A stretch of 64,000 bases of DNA from Bradyrhizobium niftali. GTDB lineage: Bacteria; Pseudomonadota; Alphaproteobacteria; Rhizobiales; Xanthobacteraceae. Shown here piece by piece: positions 35,837-43,686 of this stretch. The stretch is taken from positions 1 through 64,000 of the forward strand of contig NZ_SPQT01000009.1 of NCBI RefSeq assembly GCF_004571025.1, read 5' to 3'. Made by a program: the position numbers and the translations under genes. Under the pieces are notes generated by a model. It did not search any database. It saw only the letters and a program-made list of their open reading frames with translations, and had not been told where the DNA came from. Position 1 is the first letter of the stretch. The number at the start of each line of letters is the position of its first letter.

Positions 35837-36796
35837 ATGAATGGGTCAATGCCCCAGCATCACGCGGCTCGTGTCGAAGCCGCTATTGCATCAGGCCAGG
35901 CGGCTCGCTCCGCGCTCGTGGCCTCCTGGCGCCGTTCGTCCCGGTTGCATCATCTCGATCCCTCCGGCCGGGGCTTGCCCCAGCGGCTGACCGACGCGGA
36001 ACTCCGCGAGGCGCGCGAGCGTATCGCGCCGCTGCTCGCCGCCGCGCAAGGGGCGATGGACCGGCTCTACCAGGCGGTTGGCGCCGCCGGCTGCTGCGTG
36101 CTGCTGGCCGACGGCGAGGGGGTGCCGGTGGATCGTCGCGGCACGCGGGCCGACGACACCACCTTTCAATCGTGGGGCCTGTGGACCGGCGCGCTCTGGA
36201 GCGAGGAGCACGAGGGCACCAATGGCATCGGCACCTGTGTCGTCGAACAGCGGCCGCTGACGATCGACCGCGACCAGCACTTCTTCACGCGCAACACGCT
36301 GTTGAGCTGCACCGCCGTTCCGATCTACGACCACGAGGCGGCGTTTGCCGGCGTGCTCGACGTCTCCTCCTGCCGCGCCGACCGGACCGACGCGTTTTCC
36401 AATCTGATCGCGCTTGCGGCGGGCGAGGCGGCAAGGCGCATCGAGGCGGACTTGTTCCGCCGGGCTTTCGCCCATGCCCGCATCGTGCTGACATACGCTG
36501 CGGACGGCCAGTGCAGCGGCCTCGTCGCGGTCGATGCGGACGACCTTGTGATCGGCGCGACCCGCTCCGCCCGGGTGGGACTGGGGCTCGCGCCCGGCCG
36601 GGCGTTGCGTCCCGTCCCCGCGGCCGATCTTCTCGGCGGCGATACGGCGCGCGACCACCTCGCTGGCGGTCAGCGTGCGGTGTTGCAGCGGGCGCTGCTG
36701 CGCGCGGGTGGCAATGTTTCGGCGGCCGCCAAGGCCCTCGGCGTCAGCCGCGCCACGCTGCACAGGAAGCTCAAGCGGTTCGAGCTGAACCACTGA
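35837..36796 (+). CDS. AcoR-like GAF/Fis regulator lacking the AAA+ domain
   Basis: About 319 residues. A GAF-like domain spans residues 60-205 (LYQAVGAAGCCVLLADGEG, EEHEGTNGIGTCVVEQRPLT, FFTRNTLLSCTAVPIYDHEA), the pattern of AcoR-type activators of acetoin and alcohol use. The C-terminal 45 residues form a Fis helix-turn-helix (LRAGGNVSAAAKALGVSRATLHRKLKRF). The sigma-54-contacting AAA+ domain with GAFTGA is absent, so it probably acts on sigma-70 promoters or as a repressor. A GGAGGAA ribosome site favours the ATG at 35837. It precedes an aldehyde dehydrogenase gene. Confidence 0.8.
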   Translation: MNGSMPQHHAARVEAAIASGQAARSALVASWRRSSRLHHLDPSGRGLPQRLTDAELREARERIAPLLAAAQGAMDRLYQAVGAAGCCVLLADGEGVPVDRRGTRADDTTFQSWGLWTGALWSEEHEGTNGIGTCVVEQRPLTIDRDQHFFTRNTLLSCTAVPIYDHEAAFAGVLDVSSCRADRTDAFSNLIALAAGEAARRIEADLFRRAFAHARIVLTYAADGQCSGLVAVDADDLVIGATRSARVGLGLAPGRALRPVPAADLLGGDTARDHLAGGQRAVLQRALLRAGGNVSAAAKALGVSRATLHRKLKRFELNH

Positions 36797-36815
36797 GGGC
36801 CACAGTCTCCTCAGC

Positions 36816-36895
36816 CGTCATTGCGAGCGCAGCGAAGCAATCCAGGATCTTTCCGCGGAGGGACGCTGGATTGCTTCGCTGCGCTCGCAAAGACG
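36816..36895. repeat. 80-bp palindromic repeat element
   Basis: Two 30-base arms (36816-36845 and 36866-36895) pair with about 29 of 30 matches. The left arm starts CGTCATTGCGAGCGCAGCG and ends AAGCAATCCAG. A copy with the same total length lies at 63024-63103, and a shorter one at 63270-63327. It has no coding capacity and could be a MITE or REP-like element. Confidence 0.75.
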
Positions 36896-36936
36896 ATGTG
36901 GAAGCCGTGTGTGCTCCATCTTGCACTTGCCTCAGT

Positions 36937-36966
36937 CGGACCTGTCGCAGAACTGCGACAGGTCCG
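36937..36966 (+). promoter_or_regulatory. Perfect palindrome, likely operator of the aldehyde dehydrogenase gene
   Basis: CGGACCTGTCGCAG at 36937-36950 is the exact reverse complement of 36953-36966, with AA between. The core TGTCGCA-N4-TGCGACA looks like a regulator binding site for a dimer. No U-run follows, so a terminator is unlikely. It lies 113 bases upstream of the aldehyde dehydrogenase start; the AcoR-like protein next door is the natural candidate. Confidence 0.6.
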
Positions 36967-37078
36967 CTCCTCCATCGCTCCTATCAGGGCTGACAGAAAA
37001 CGCCTCCCGCATCATCGTCGGCGCAAGTCGCGACCACGCGACGAATTGCGCAAACAGCAAACACATCGGGAGTGATCA

Positions 37079-38596
37079 ATGAACAAGGTGGAATTCCTCA
37101 GCGTCACCAAAGTTCCCTTCGCCGAACGCTATGACAACTTCATCGGCGGCAAGTTCGTCGCGCCGATCTCCGGCAAGTATTTCGACAATGCCTCGCCGGT
37201 GAACGGACAGATCGTCTGCAAGATCGCGCGCTCCGACACGCAGGACGTCGAAGCCGCGCTCGACGCGGCGCATGCCGCCAAGGCGGCCTGGGGCCGCACC
37301 AGCGTCGCCGAGCGTGCCGCGATCCTGAACAAGATCGCCGATCGCATGGAAGAGAATCTCGAGCGCCTCGCGATCGCCGAGACCTGGGACAACGGCAAGC
37401 CGATCCGCGAGACCCGCGCGGCCGACATCCCGCTCGCCATCGATCACTTCCGCTATTTCGCCGGCGTCGTCCGCGCCCAGGAAGGCTCGATCGGCGAGAT
37501 CGACCACGACACCATCGCCTATCATTTCCACGAGCCGCTCGGCGTCGTCGGCCAGATCATCCCCTGGAACTTCCCGCTGCTGATGGCCTGCTGGAAGCTC
37601 GCGCCCGCGCTCGCCGCCGGCAATTGCGTCGTGCTCAAGCCCGCCGAGCAGACCCCGGCCTCGATCATGGTCTGGGCCGAGATCGTCGCCGACCTCCTGC
37701 CGCCCGGCGTCCTCAATATCGTCAACGGCTTTGGCCTCGAAGCCGGCAAGCCGCTGGCCTCGAGCCCGCGCATCGCCAAGATCGCCTTCACCGGCGAGAC
37801 CTCGACGGGCCGGCTGATCATGCAATATGCCAGCCAGAACCTGATTCCTGTCACGCTGGAGCTCGGCGGCAAGTCGCCGAACATCTTCTTCAAGGACGTC
37901 ACCGCCGAAGACGACGACTTCTTCGACAAGGCGATCGAAGGCTTCGTCATGTTCGCGCTGAACCAGGGCGAGGTCTGCACCTGTCCGAGCCGCGCGTTGG
38001 TTCACGCCGACATCTACGATCGCTTCATGGAGCGGGCGCTGAAGCGCGTCGCCGCGATCAAGCAGGGCGACCCGCGAGCGGCCGACACCATGATCGGCGC
38101 ACAGGCATCCAGCGAGCAGCTCGCCAAGATCCTCTCCTACATCGACATCGGCAAGCAGGAGGGTGCCAAGCTGCTGGCCGGCGGCGGACGTGCGGAACTC
38201 GGCGGCGATCTTTCCGGGGGCTTCTACGTCCAGCCGACGGTGTTCGAGGGCCACAACAAGATGCGAATCTTCCAGGAGGAGATCTTTGGCCCCGTCGTCT
38301 CGGTCACGACCTTCAAGACCGATGACGAAGCGCTCGCGATCGCCAACGACACGCTCTACGGTCTCGGCGCCGGTGTCTGGAGCCGCGATGCCAACCGCTG
38401 CTACCGCTTCGGCCGGGCGATCCAGGCCGGCCGGGTCTGGACCAATTGCTACCATGCCTATCCCGCGCATGCGGCGTTCGGAGGCTACAAGCAGTCGGGC
38501 GTCGGTCGCGAGACCCACAAGATGATGCTCGATCACTACCAGCAGACCAAGAATCTCCTGGTCAGCTACAGCCCGAAGAAGCTCGGCTTCTTCTGA
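37079..38596 (+). CDS. NAD-dependent aldehyde dehydrogenase (AcoD/ExaC type)
   Basis: A 505-residue aldehyde dehydrogenase. The NAD/active-site segments are IIPWNFPLLMACWKLAPAL near residue 160, FTGETSTGRLIMQYA near 237, the catalytic Glu in VTLELGGKSPNIFF near 260 and the catalytic Cys in NQGEVCTCPSRALVH near 300. EIFGPVVSVTTF lies near 400. It begins NKVEFLSVTKVPFAERYDNF, characteristic of acetaldehyde dehydrogenases of alcohol and acetoin metabolism. Being downstream of an AcoR-like regulator and a palindrome supports that role. Confidence 0.92.
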   Translation: MNKVEFLSVTKVPFAERYDNFIGGKFVAPISGKYFDNASPVNGQIVCKIARSDTQDVEAALDAAHAAKAAWGRTSVAERAAILNKIADRMEENLERLAIAETWDNGKPIRETRAADIPLAIDHFRYFAGVVRAQEGSIGEIDHDTIAYHFHEPLGVVGQIIPWNFPLLMACWKLAPALAAGNCVVLKPAEQTPASIMVWAEIVADLLPPGVLNIVNGFGLEAGKPLASSPRIAKIAFTGETSTGRLIMQYASQNLIPVTLELGGKSPNIFFKDVTAEDDDFFDKAIEGFVMFALNQGEVCTCPSRALVHADIYDRFMERALKRVAAIKQGDPRAADTMIGAQASSEQLAKILSYIDIGKQEGAKLLAGGGRAELGGDLSGGFYVQPTVFEGHNKMRIFQEEIFGPVVSVTTFKTDDEALAIANDTLYGLGAGVWSRDANRCYRFGRAIQAGRVWTNCYHAYPAHAAFGGYKQSGVGRETHKMMLDHYQQTKNLLVSYSPKKLGFF

Positions 38597-38607
38597 TCGG
38601 ACAGGAG

Positions 38608-38635
38608 CGGGCGGCGCAACCCTGCGCCGCCCGTT
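38608..38635 (+). terminator. Hairpin terminator after the aldehyde dehydrogenase gene
   Basis: An 11-bp GC-rich stem (CGGGCGGCGCA, loop ACCC, TGCGCCGCCCG) begins 11 bases after the stop codon. Only a short TT follows, so it may be a weak rho-independent terminator. Confidence 0.6.
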
Positions 38636-38766
38636 CCGAGCCGTTCTTCGTCCGCCCCACCGTCATCCGTCTGTCAGATAATTGAGACAAGACGAGCGCG
38701 CCGACCTTATTCGGTTCGGCGCTTGTGGCATCCGGAGCGATGCCAGGTAGGGACGGAGGCTCGGCC

Positions 38767-40155
38767 ATGAAGAACAGTCATTTGCAGCGGAAGGCACATC
38801 TTGGAGCGATGCTGCTCGGCGCGGCAGCCTTGGCATTCCTCCCGCTATCGTTGACCAGCGCACAGACCGGCCCGGCGCCGGCCGGCGCCAAGAAATTCCT
38901 GACCGTTGACGGAAAGCCACCGCTGATCCTCGGACATCGCGGCGTGCCGGGACTGGTGCCTGAAGAGACGGAGGCGTCGTATGATCTCGCCGCGGCGCTC
39001 GGAACCGATGCGCTCGAAGAGGACCTGCACCTGACCAAGGACTGCGTCCTGGTGGTGCGTCACAACCCTTGGCTGGCCGACAACACCAACATTGCGGAGG
39101 TGGCGAAGACCAATGCCTCCGTGGCGGCCCGCAAGCGCACGGTGCCCGGTGTGCGCGTCAAGGCTCCAACTCCAACCAGCGGCCCGGCCGACTACCTTAC
39201 GGATCTCGCCGACCCGGCCGACCCCAAATCGGTGCTGAAGTCATTGATCGTCGACGGCGAGGATCATACCAACGACTGGTCGATCAGCGATTTCACCATG
39301 GCCGAGCTGAAGAGCTGGATCGGCGGCACCACCTATGACGCTGCCAACGAACGGCCCAAGGTCTTCAACGGCAAATTCCCGGTCATCAGTTTCCAGGACG
39401 TCATCGACATCGCCAAGGCCAGGAGCAAGGAGACGGGGCGTCCCGTCCTCGTCTATCCCGAAACCAAGAACCCGACCTGGAACAATGCCCAGGCGATTGC
39501 CAATGGCTGCGGTGCCGCCGGCAGCCACCCGCTCGAAGACGCCCTGATCAAGATCATCAAGGACAACGGTCTCAACACGAAGGATGCCCCGATCCTGGTT
39601 CAGAGCTTCGAGCCCGGCAGCCTGAAATACATGCGCAGCCACGGTCTGGAAACGCGGCAGGTGCAGCTCATTGATGGCAACGGGATTGACTTCAAGACCG
39701 GCAAGGTCCTCCTCGACAACATCACAAATTCGCGTCCGTTCGACTGGACGATTGCGGGCGACGCGCGCTTGTACGATGCGATGCTGACGCCCGAGGGCCT
39801 TGCCGAGATCAAGACCTATGCCGACGGCATCGGCCCGTGGAAGCCCTATATCGTTCCGCTCAGGATTGTGCCGTGGAAGGACAGCAATGCCGACGGCACG
39901 CCCTACAAGGGATCGACGCCGGAAGCTTCGACGCAGGATGCAACCAGCCTTGTCGCTGACGCGCACAAGCTCGGCCTGTTCGTGCACGTCTTCACCTTCA
40001 GGAACGAGAAGAAATATCTGGCTGCCGACTATCGCGGCGATCCGGTCCTGGAATATCTCAAATTCTTCCGCCTCGGCGTGGACGGGGTCTTCACCGACTT
40101 CACGCATACCGGCGTTGCCGCCCGCGCGGCGTATTTGCGAGAGCTGGGCTGGTGA
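38767..40155 (+). CDS. Exported glycerophosphodiester phosphodiesterase
   Basis: A 462-residue protein with a signal peptide (LGAMLLGAAALAFLPLSLTSAQ). The GDPD catalytic landmarks are LGHRGVPGLVPEETEASYDLA near residue 58, EEDLHLTKD with LVVRH, and later VFTFRNEKKYL and DGVFTDF at the end of the TIM barrel. It hydrolyses glycerophosphodiesters to glycerol 3-phosphate and an alcohol in the periplasm, a phosphate and carbon scavenging role. I start at MKNSHLQRK; the 14 codons before are unsupported. Confidence 0.92.
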   Translation: MKNSHLQRKAHLGAMLLGAAALAFLPLSLTSAQTGPAPAGAKKFLTVDGKPPLILGHRGVPGLVPEETEASYDLAAALGTDALEEDLHLTKDCVLVVRHNPWLADNTNIAEVAKTNASVAARKRTVPGVRVKAPTPTSGPADYLTDLADPADPKSVLKSLIVDGEDHTNDWSISDFTMAELKSWIGGTTYDAANERPKVFNGKFPVISFQDVIDIAKARSKETGRPVLVYPETKNPTWNNAQAIANGCGAAGSHPLEDALIKIIKDNGLNTKDAPILVQSFEPGSLKYMRSHGLETRQVQLIDGNGIDFKTGKVLLDNITNSRPFDWTIAGDARLYDAMLTPEGLAEIKTYADGIGPWKPYIVPLRIVPWKDSNADGTPYKGSTPEASTQDATSLVADAHKLGLFVHVFTFRNEKKYLAADYRGDPVLEYLKFFRLGVDGVFTDFTHTGVAARAAYLRELGW

Positions 40156-40411
40156 GGCGGCACTGAGAATCGGGCATGCGCGGGGTCTCGGACCCGCGGA
40201 GAAGCGTGCCCGAATTTCGGTGCGGCGGCTGCTTGCACCCCCATCGTTGATGCGTGAGCTAAAGTTGCCTGATCAAGCCCAAAGGTTTTGCAAAGTTTCG
40301 GCCACGTTGCAGTGCGGCATAATGAAAGTCGTGCCATGCCGCCGCGGTGCTTTCCAAGGGTGTTTGACTTGGGTTAGAGAGGACGAAAGTTTTCTCTGAC
40401 CCGGAATTCCC

Positions 40412-41434
40412 ATGGCCGCACCCAAGAAAGCCGCCGCAAGCGCTCCACAGGACAAGACCAACGGCGGTTCGCCCCCGGAATTCACCAGGGAGCAGGAGCT
40501 GAAGGCGCTCCGCGACATGCTCCTGATCCGGCGATTCGAGGAAAAGGCCGGCCAGCTCTACGGCATGGGCGCGATCGGCGGCTTCTGCCACCTCTATATC
40601 GGCCAGGAGGCCGTGGTGGTCGGCATGCAGATGGCCCTGAAAGAGGGCGATCAGGTCATCACCGGCTATCGCGATCACGGTCACATGCTTGCCACCGGCA
40701 TGGAGGCCAATGGCGTCATGGCCGAGCTCACCGGCCGGCGCGGCGGCTATTCCAAGGGCAAGGGCGGCTCCATGCACATGTTCAGCAAGGAGAAGCACTT
40801 TTACGGCGGCCACGGCATCGTCGGCGCCCAGGTCTCGCTCGGCACGGGTCTCGCCTTCGCCAACAACTATCGCGGCAACGGCAATGTCAGCGTCACCTAT
40901 TTCGGCGACGGTGCCGCCAACCAGGGCCAGGTCTATGAGAGCTTCAACATGGCGGAGCTCTGGAAGCTGCCGGTGATCTACGTCATCGAGAACAACCGCT
41001 ATGCCATGGGCACCGCTGTCTCGCGCGCTTCGGCGCAGCAGGACTTCTCCAAGCGCGGCGCGTCGTTCAACATCCCCGGCCAGCAGGTCGACGGCATGGA
41101 CGTCCGCGCCGTGAAGGCCGCCGGCGACGAGGCGGCCGCGTGGTGCCGCGCCGGCAAGGGCCCCTTCATTCTTGAAATGCAGACCTACCGCTATCGCGGT
41201 CACTCGATGTCCGATCCTGCAAAATACCGCACGCGCGAGGAGGTCGAAAAGGTCCGCCACGACCAGGACCCGATCGAGCAGGTGCGCAACCGCCTGCTGG
41301 CCGCTAAGGTGAGCGAGGCCGACCTCAAGGCGATCGACGCCGAGGTGCGCGACATCGTCAACGCGTCCGCCGATTTCGCCCAGCATGATCCCGAGCCGGA
41401 TGCCGCCGAGCTCTGGACCGACATTTACCGCTGA
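40412..41434 (+). CDS. pdhA: Pyruvate dehydrogenase E1 component, alpha subunit
   Basis: A 340-residue alpha subunit of the heterotetrameric E1, which decarboxylates pyruvate with thiamine diphosphate. The ThDP/Mg motif is GDGAANQGQVYESFN followed by VIYVIENNRYAMGT near residue 170-205, and the phosphorylation-loop equivalent is YRYRGHSMSDPAKYRTREE near 265. The N-terminal 25 residues are Ala/Lys/Pro-rich. It heads the pdhA-pdhB-pdhC-lpd cluster. The 256 bases before it hold no gene that I can see. Confidence 0.97.
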   Translation: MAAPKKAAASAPQDKTNGGSPPEFTREQELKALRDMLLIRRFEEKAGQLYGMGAIGGFCHLYIGQEAVVVGMQMALKEGDQVITGYRDHGHMLATGMEANGVMAELTGRRGGYSKGKGGSMHMFSKEKHFYGGHGIVGAQVSLGTGLAFANNYRGNGNVSVTYFGDGAANQGQVYESFNMAELWKLPVIYVIENNRYAMGTAVSRASAQQDFSKRGASFNIPGQQVDGMDVRAVKAAGDEAAAWCRAGKGPFILEMQTYRYRGHSMSDPAKYRTREEVEKVRHDQDPIEQVRNRLLAAKVSEADLKAIDAEVRDIVNASADFAQHDPEPDAAELWTDIYR

Positions 41435-41462
41435 ACGCGCGCAAGCTTTCTTTGGAGTCGAT

Positions 41463-42863
41463 ATGCCAATTCAAGTGCTGATGCCCGCGTTGTCGCCCAC
41501 GATGGAGAAGGGCAACCTCGCCAAATGGCTGAAAAAAGAGGGTGAGACGATCAAGTCCGGCGATGTCATCGCCGAGATCGAGACCGACAAGGCGACCATG
41601 GAGGTCGAGGCGACCGACGAGGGCACGCTCGGCAAGATCCTGATCCCCGAGGGCACCGCCGACGTTGCCGTCAACACGCCGATCGCGACCATTCTCGCCG
41701 ATGGCGAGACGGCCGCCGATCTCGCCAAGGCGCCGGCCGCGCCCGCGCCGAGCGTCGCGCAGGAAGTCGCCGAATCCCGCTCGCCGGTCGGCGAAGGCAA
41801 GCCGATGATCTCGGCGCCGAAGGCTGCGCCCGCGCCGCAAGCTGTCGCCGAGCCCGATCCGGAAGTGCCCGCCGGCACCGAGATGGTGACGCAGACCATC
41901 CGCGAAGCGCTGCGCGATGCCATGGCCGAGGAGATGCGCCGCGACGCCGACGTCTTCGTGATGGGCGAAGAGGTTGCCGAGTATCAGGGCGCCTACAAGG
42001 TCACCCAGGGCTTGCTCCAGGAATTCGGTGCCAAGCGCGTCATCGACACGCCGATCACCGAGCACGGCTTTGCGGGCATCGGCGTCGGCGCCGCGATGAC
42101 CGGGTTGAAGCCGATCGTGGAGTTCATGACCTTCAACTTCGCCATGCAGGCGATCGACCAGATCATCAACTCCGCGGCCAAGACGCTCTACATGTCCGGC
42201 GGCCAGATGGGTTGCTCGATCGTGTTCCGCGGGCCCAACGGTGCCGCCGCCCGCGTTGCCGCCCAGCACAGCCAGGACTACTCGGCCTGGTATTCGAACG
42301 TCCCGGGTCTCAAGGTCGTCGCGCCGTTTTCGGCCGCGGATTACAAGGGCCTGCTGAAGGCCGCGATCCGCGATCCCAATCCGGTGATCTTCCTCGAGAA
42401 CGAGGTGCTGTACGGCCACACCGGCGAAGTACCCAAGCTCGACGACTTCGTGATTCCGATCGGCAAGGCGCGCATCGTGCGCTCCGGCAGCCATGTCACC
42501 ATCATCTCCTGGTCGAACGGCATGACCTATGCGCTGAAGGCGGCCGACGAGCTCGCCAAGGACGGCATCGAGGCCGAGGTGATCGACCTGCGCACGCTGC
42601 GTCCGATGGACACCGAGACCATCGTCAACTCGGTCAAGAAAACGGGGCGCGCCGTCACGGTGGAAGAGGGCTGGGCCCAGAGCGGCGTCGGCGCCGAGAT
42701 CGCCGCGCGGATCATGGAGAACGCGTTCGACTATCTGGACGCGCCTGTCGCGCGCGTCTCCGGCAAGGACGTGCCGATGCCGTATGCCGCTAATCTGGAG
42801 AAGCTCGCGCTGCCTTCGGCGGCTGAAGTCGTCGAGGCCGCCAAAGCCGTCTGCTACAGGTAG
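41463..42863 (+). CDS. pdhB: Pyruvate dehydrogenase E1 component, beta subunit, with lipoyl domain
   Basis: A 466-residue protein. Residues 1-80 are a complete lipoyl domain, with the lipoylated Lys in ETDKATMEVEA near residue 42, then a 55-residue Ala/Pro linker, then the E1 beta domain from about 140 (MTQ-like VTQTIREALRDAMAEEM, ITEHGFAGIGVGAAM, FRGPNGAAARVAAQHSQDY). An extra lipoyl domain on E1 beta is known in some rhizobia and other alphaproteobacteria, so it is a known but uncommon layout. I start at MPIQVLMPAL, the first residues of the domain. Confidence 0.96.
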   Translation: MPIQVLMPALSPTMEKGNLAKWLKKEGETIKSGDVIAEIETDKATMEVEATDEGTLGKILIPEGTADVAVNTPIATILADGETAADLAKAPAAPAPSVAQEVAESRSPVGEGKPMISAPKAAPAPQAVAEPDPEVPAGTEMVTQTIREALRDAMAEEMRRDADVFVMGEEVAEYQGAYKVTQGLLQEFGAKRVIDTPITEHGFAGIGVGAAMTGLKPIVEFMTFNFAMQAIDQIINSAAKTLYMSGGQMGCSIVFRGPNGAAARVAAQHSQDYSAWYSNVPGLKVVAPFSAADYKGLLKAAIRDPNPVIFLENEVLYGHTGEVPKLDDFVIPIGKARIVRSGSHVTIISWSNGMTYALKAADELAKDGIEAEVIDLRTLRPMDTETIVNSVKKTGRAVTVEEGWAQSGVGAEIAARIMENAFDYLDAPVARVSGKDVPMPYAANLEKLALPSAAEVVEAAKAVCYR

Positions 42864-42866
42864 ACC

Positions 42867-43169
42867 ATGGCGGGCCCGAAGGAGCAGCCACTGCCACCCG
42901 ACGTCATGACCCGCGAGGACGCGGTCGAGATCCTGCGCGTGTTCGTGCTGGACGGCGGGCTGTCGATGGCGTTCCAGCGTGCCTTCGAGGAACCCGACAT
43001 GTGGGGCCTCTTGCTCGTCGACCTTGCCCGCCATGCGGCGCGCGCCTATGCGCGCGAGAGCGAATATACCGAGGAGGACGCGTTGAGCCGGATCCTCGAG
43101 ATGTTCCAGGCCGAGATCGAGCGTCCCACGGACACCGGCACCACGACGCCGCGCGGGAAGGGGCACTGA
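42867..43169 (+). CDS. DUF5076-like small protein inside the pdh operon
   Basis: A 100-residue soluble protein, starting 3 bases after the pdhB stop. The core DVMTREDAVEILRVFVLDGG and LLVDLARHAARAYARE resembles the DUF5076 family, which is linked with pyruvate dehydrogenase genes in rhizobia. No enzyme motif is visible. Its position suggests co-expression with the complex, but function is unknown. Confidence 0.7.
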   Translation: MAGPKEQPLPPDVMTREDAVEILRVFVLDGGLSMAFQRAFEEPDMWGLLLVDLARHAARAYARESEYTEEDALSRILEMFQAEIERPTDTGTTTPRGKGH

Positions 43170-43171
43170 CA

Positions 43172-43624
43172 GTGGCGATCGAATCCTATCACTTCGATTT
43201 CATGCTGGAGGCGATCCGCGAGGCGGAGGCTTCGATCGCGCAGGGAGGCCTGCCGATCGGCGCCGTGCTGACGCGCGACAACCAGATCATCGCCCGCGGC
43301 CACAACAACCGCGTGCAGGAGAACAACGTGATCCTGCACGGCGAGATGAGCTGCCTGCGCGAGGCCGGCGCGATCACATTCCACGACACCGTCATGTACA
43401 CCACGCTGTCGCCATGCTCGATGTGTGCCGGCGCGCTCGCTCTGTTCAAGGTGAAGCTGGTGGTGATCGGAGAATCCGTCACCTTCCCGGGCTCCAAGGA
43501 CATTCTCGACAAGTTCGGCATCCCCTGGATCGACCTTGCCGACGACCGCTCCATCACCATGATGAAGAATTGGCGATCTATCCCGGCCAATGAGCGCCTG
43601 TGGCAAGGCGACATCGGCAACTAA
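43172..43624 (+). CDS. Nucleoside/cytosine deaminase (CDA fold)
   Basis: A 150-residue zinc deaminase from a GTG start, two bases after the preceding stop. The zinc motifs are complete: HGE in VILHGEMSCLREAGA (His ligand and catalytic Glu) and PCxxC in LSPCSMCAGALALF. The overall shape and the tail ending in WIDLADDRSITMMKNW are like yeast cytosine deaminase and related nucleoside deaminases. It lies between pdhB and pdhC, which is an unexpected place for a base-salvage enzyme. Confidence 0.85.
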   Translation: MAIESYHFDFMLEAIREAEASIAQGGLPIGAVLTRDNQIIARGHNNRVQENNVILHGEMSCLREAGAITFHDTVMYTTLSPCSMCAGALALFKVKLVVIGESVTFPGSKDILDKFGIPWIDLADDRSITMMKNWRSIPANERLWQGDIGN

Positions 43625-43686
43625 ACCTGGTCTGTTCGTCTTCGCTGTCGGAGACGACGTTTTGCAAAGTTCTTCTTGAGGTCAGC

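Noticed and set aside
41358..43166. 602-codon open frame antisense to pdhB
   Set aside because: Shadow frame on the opposite strand of a certain gene, with low complexity and no start signal.
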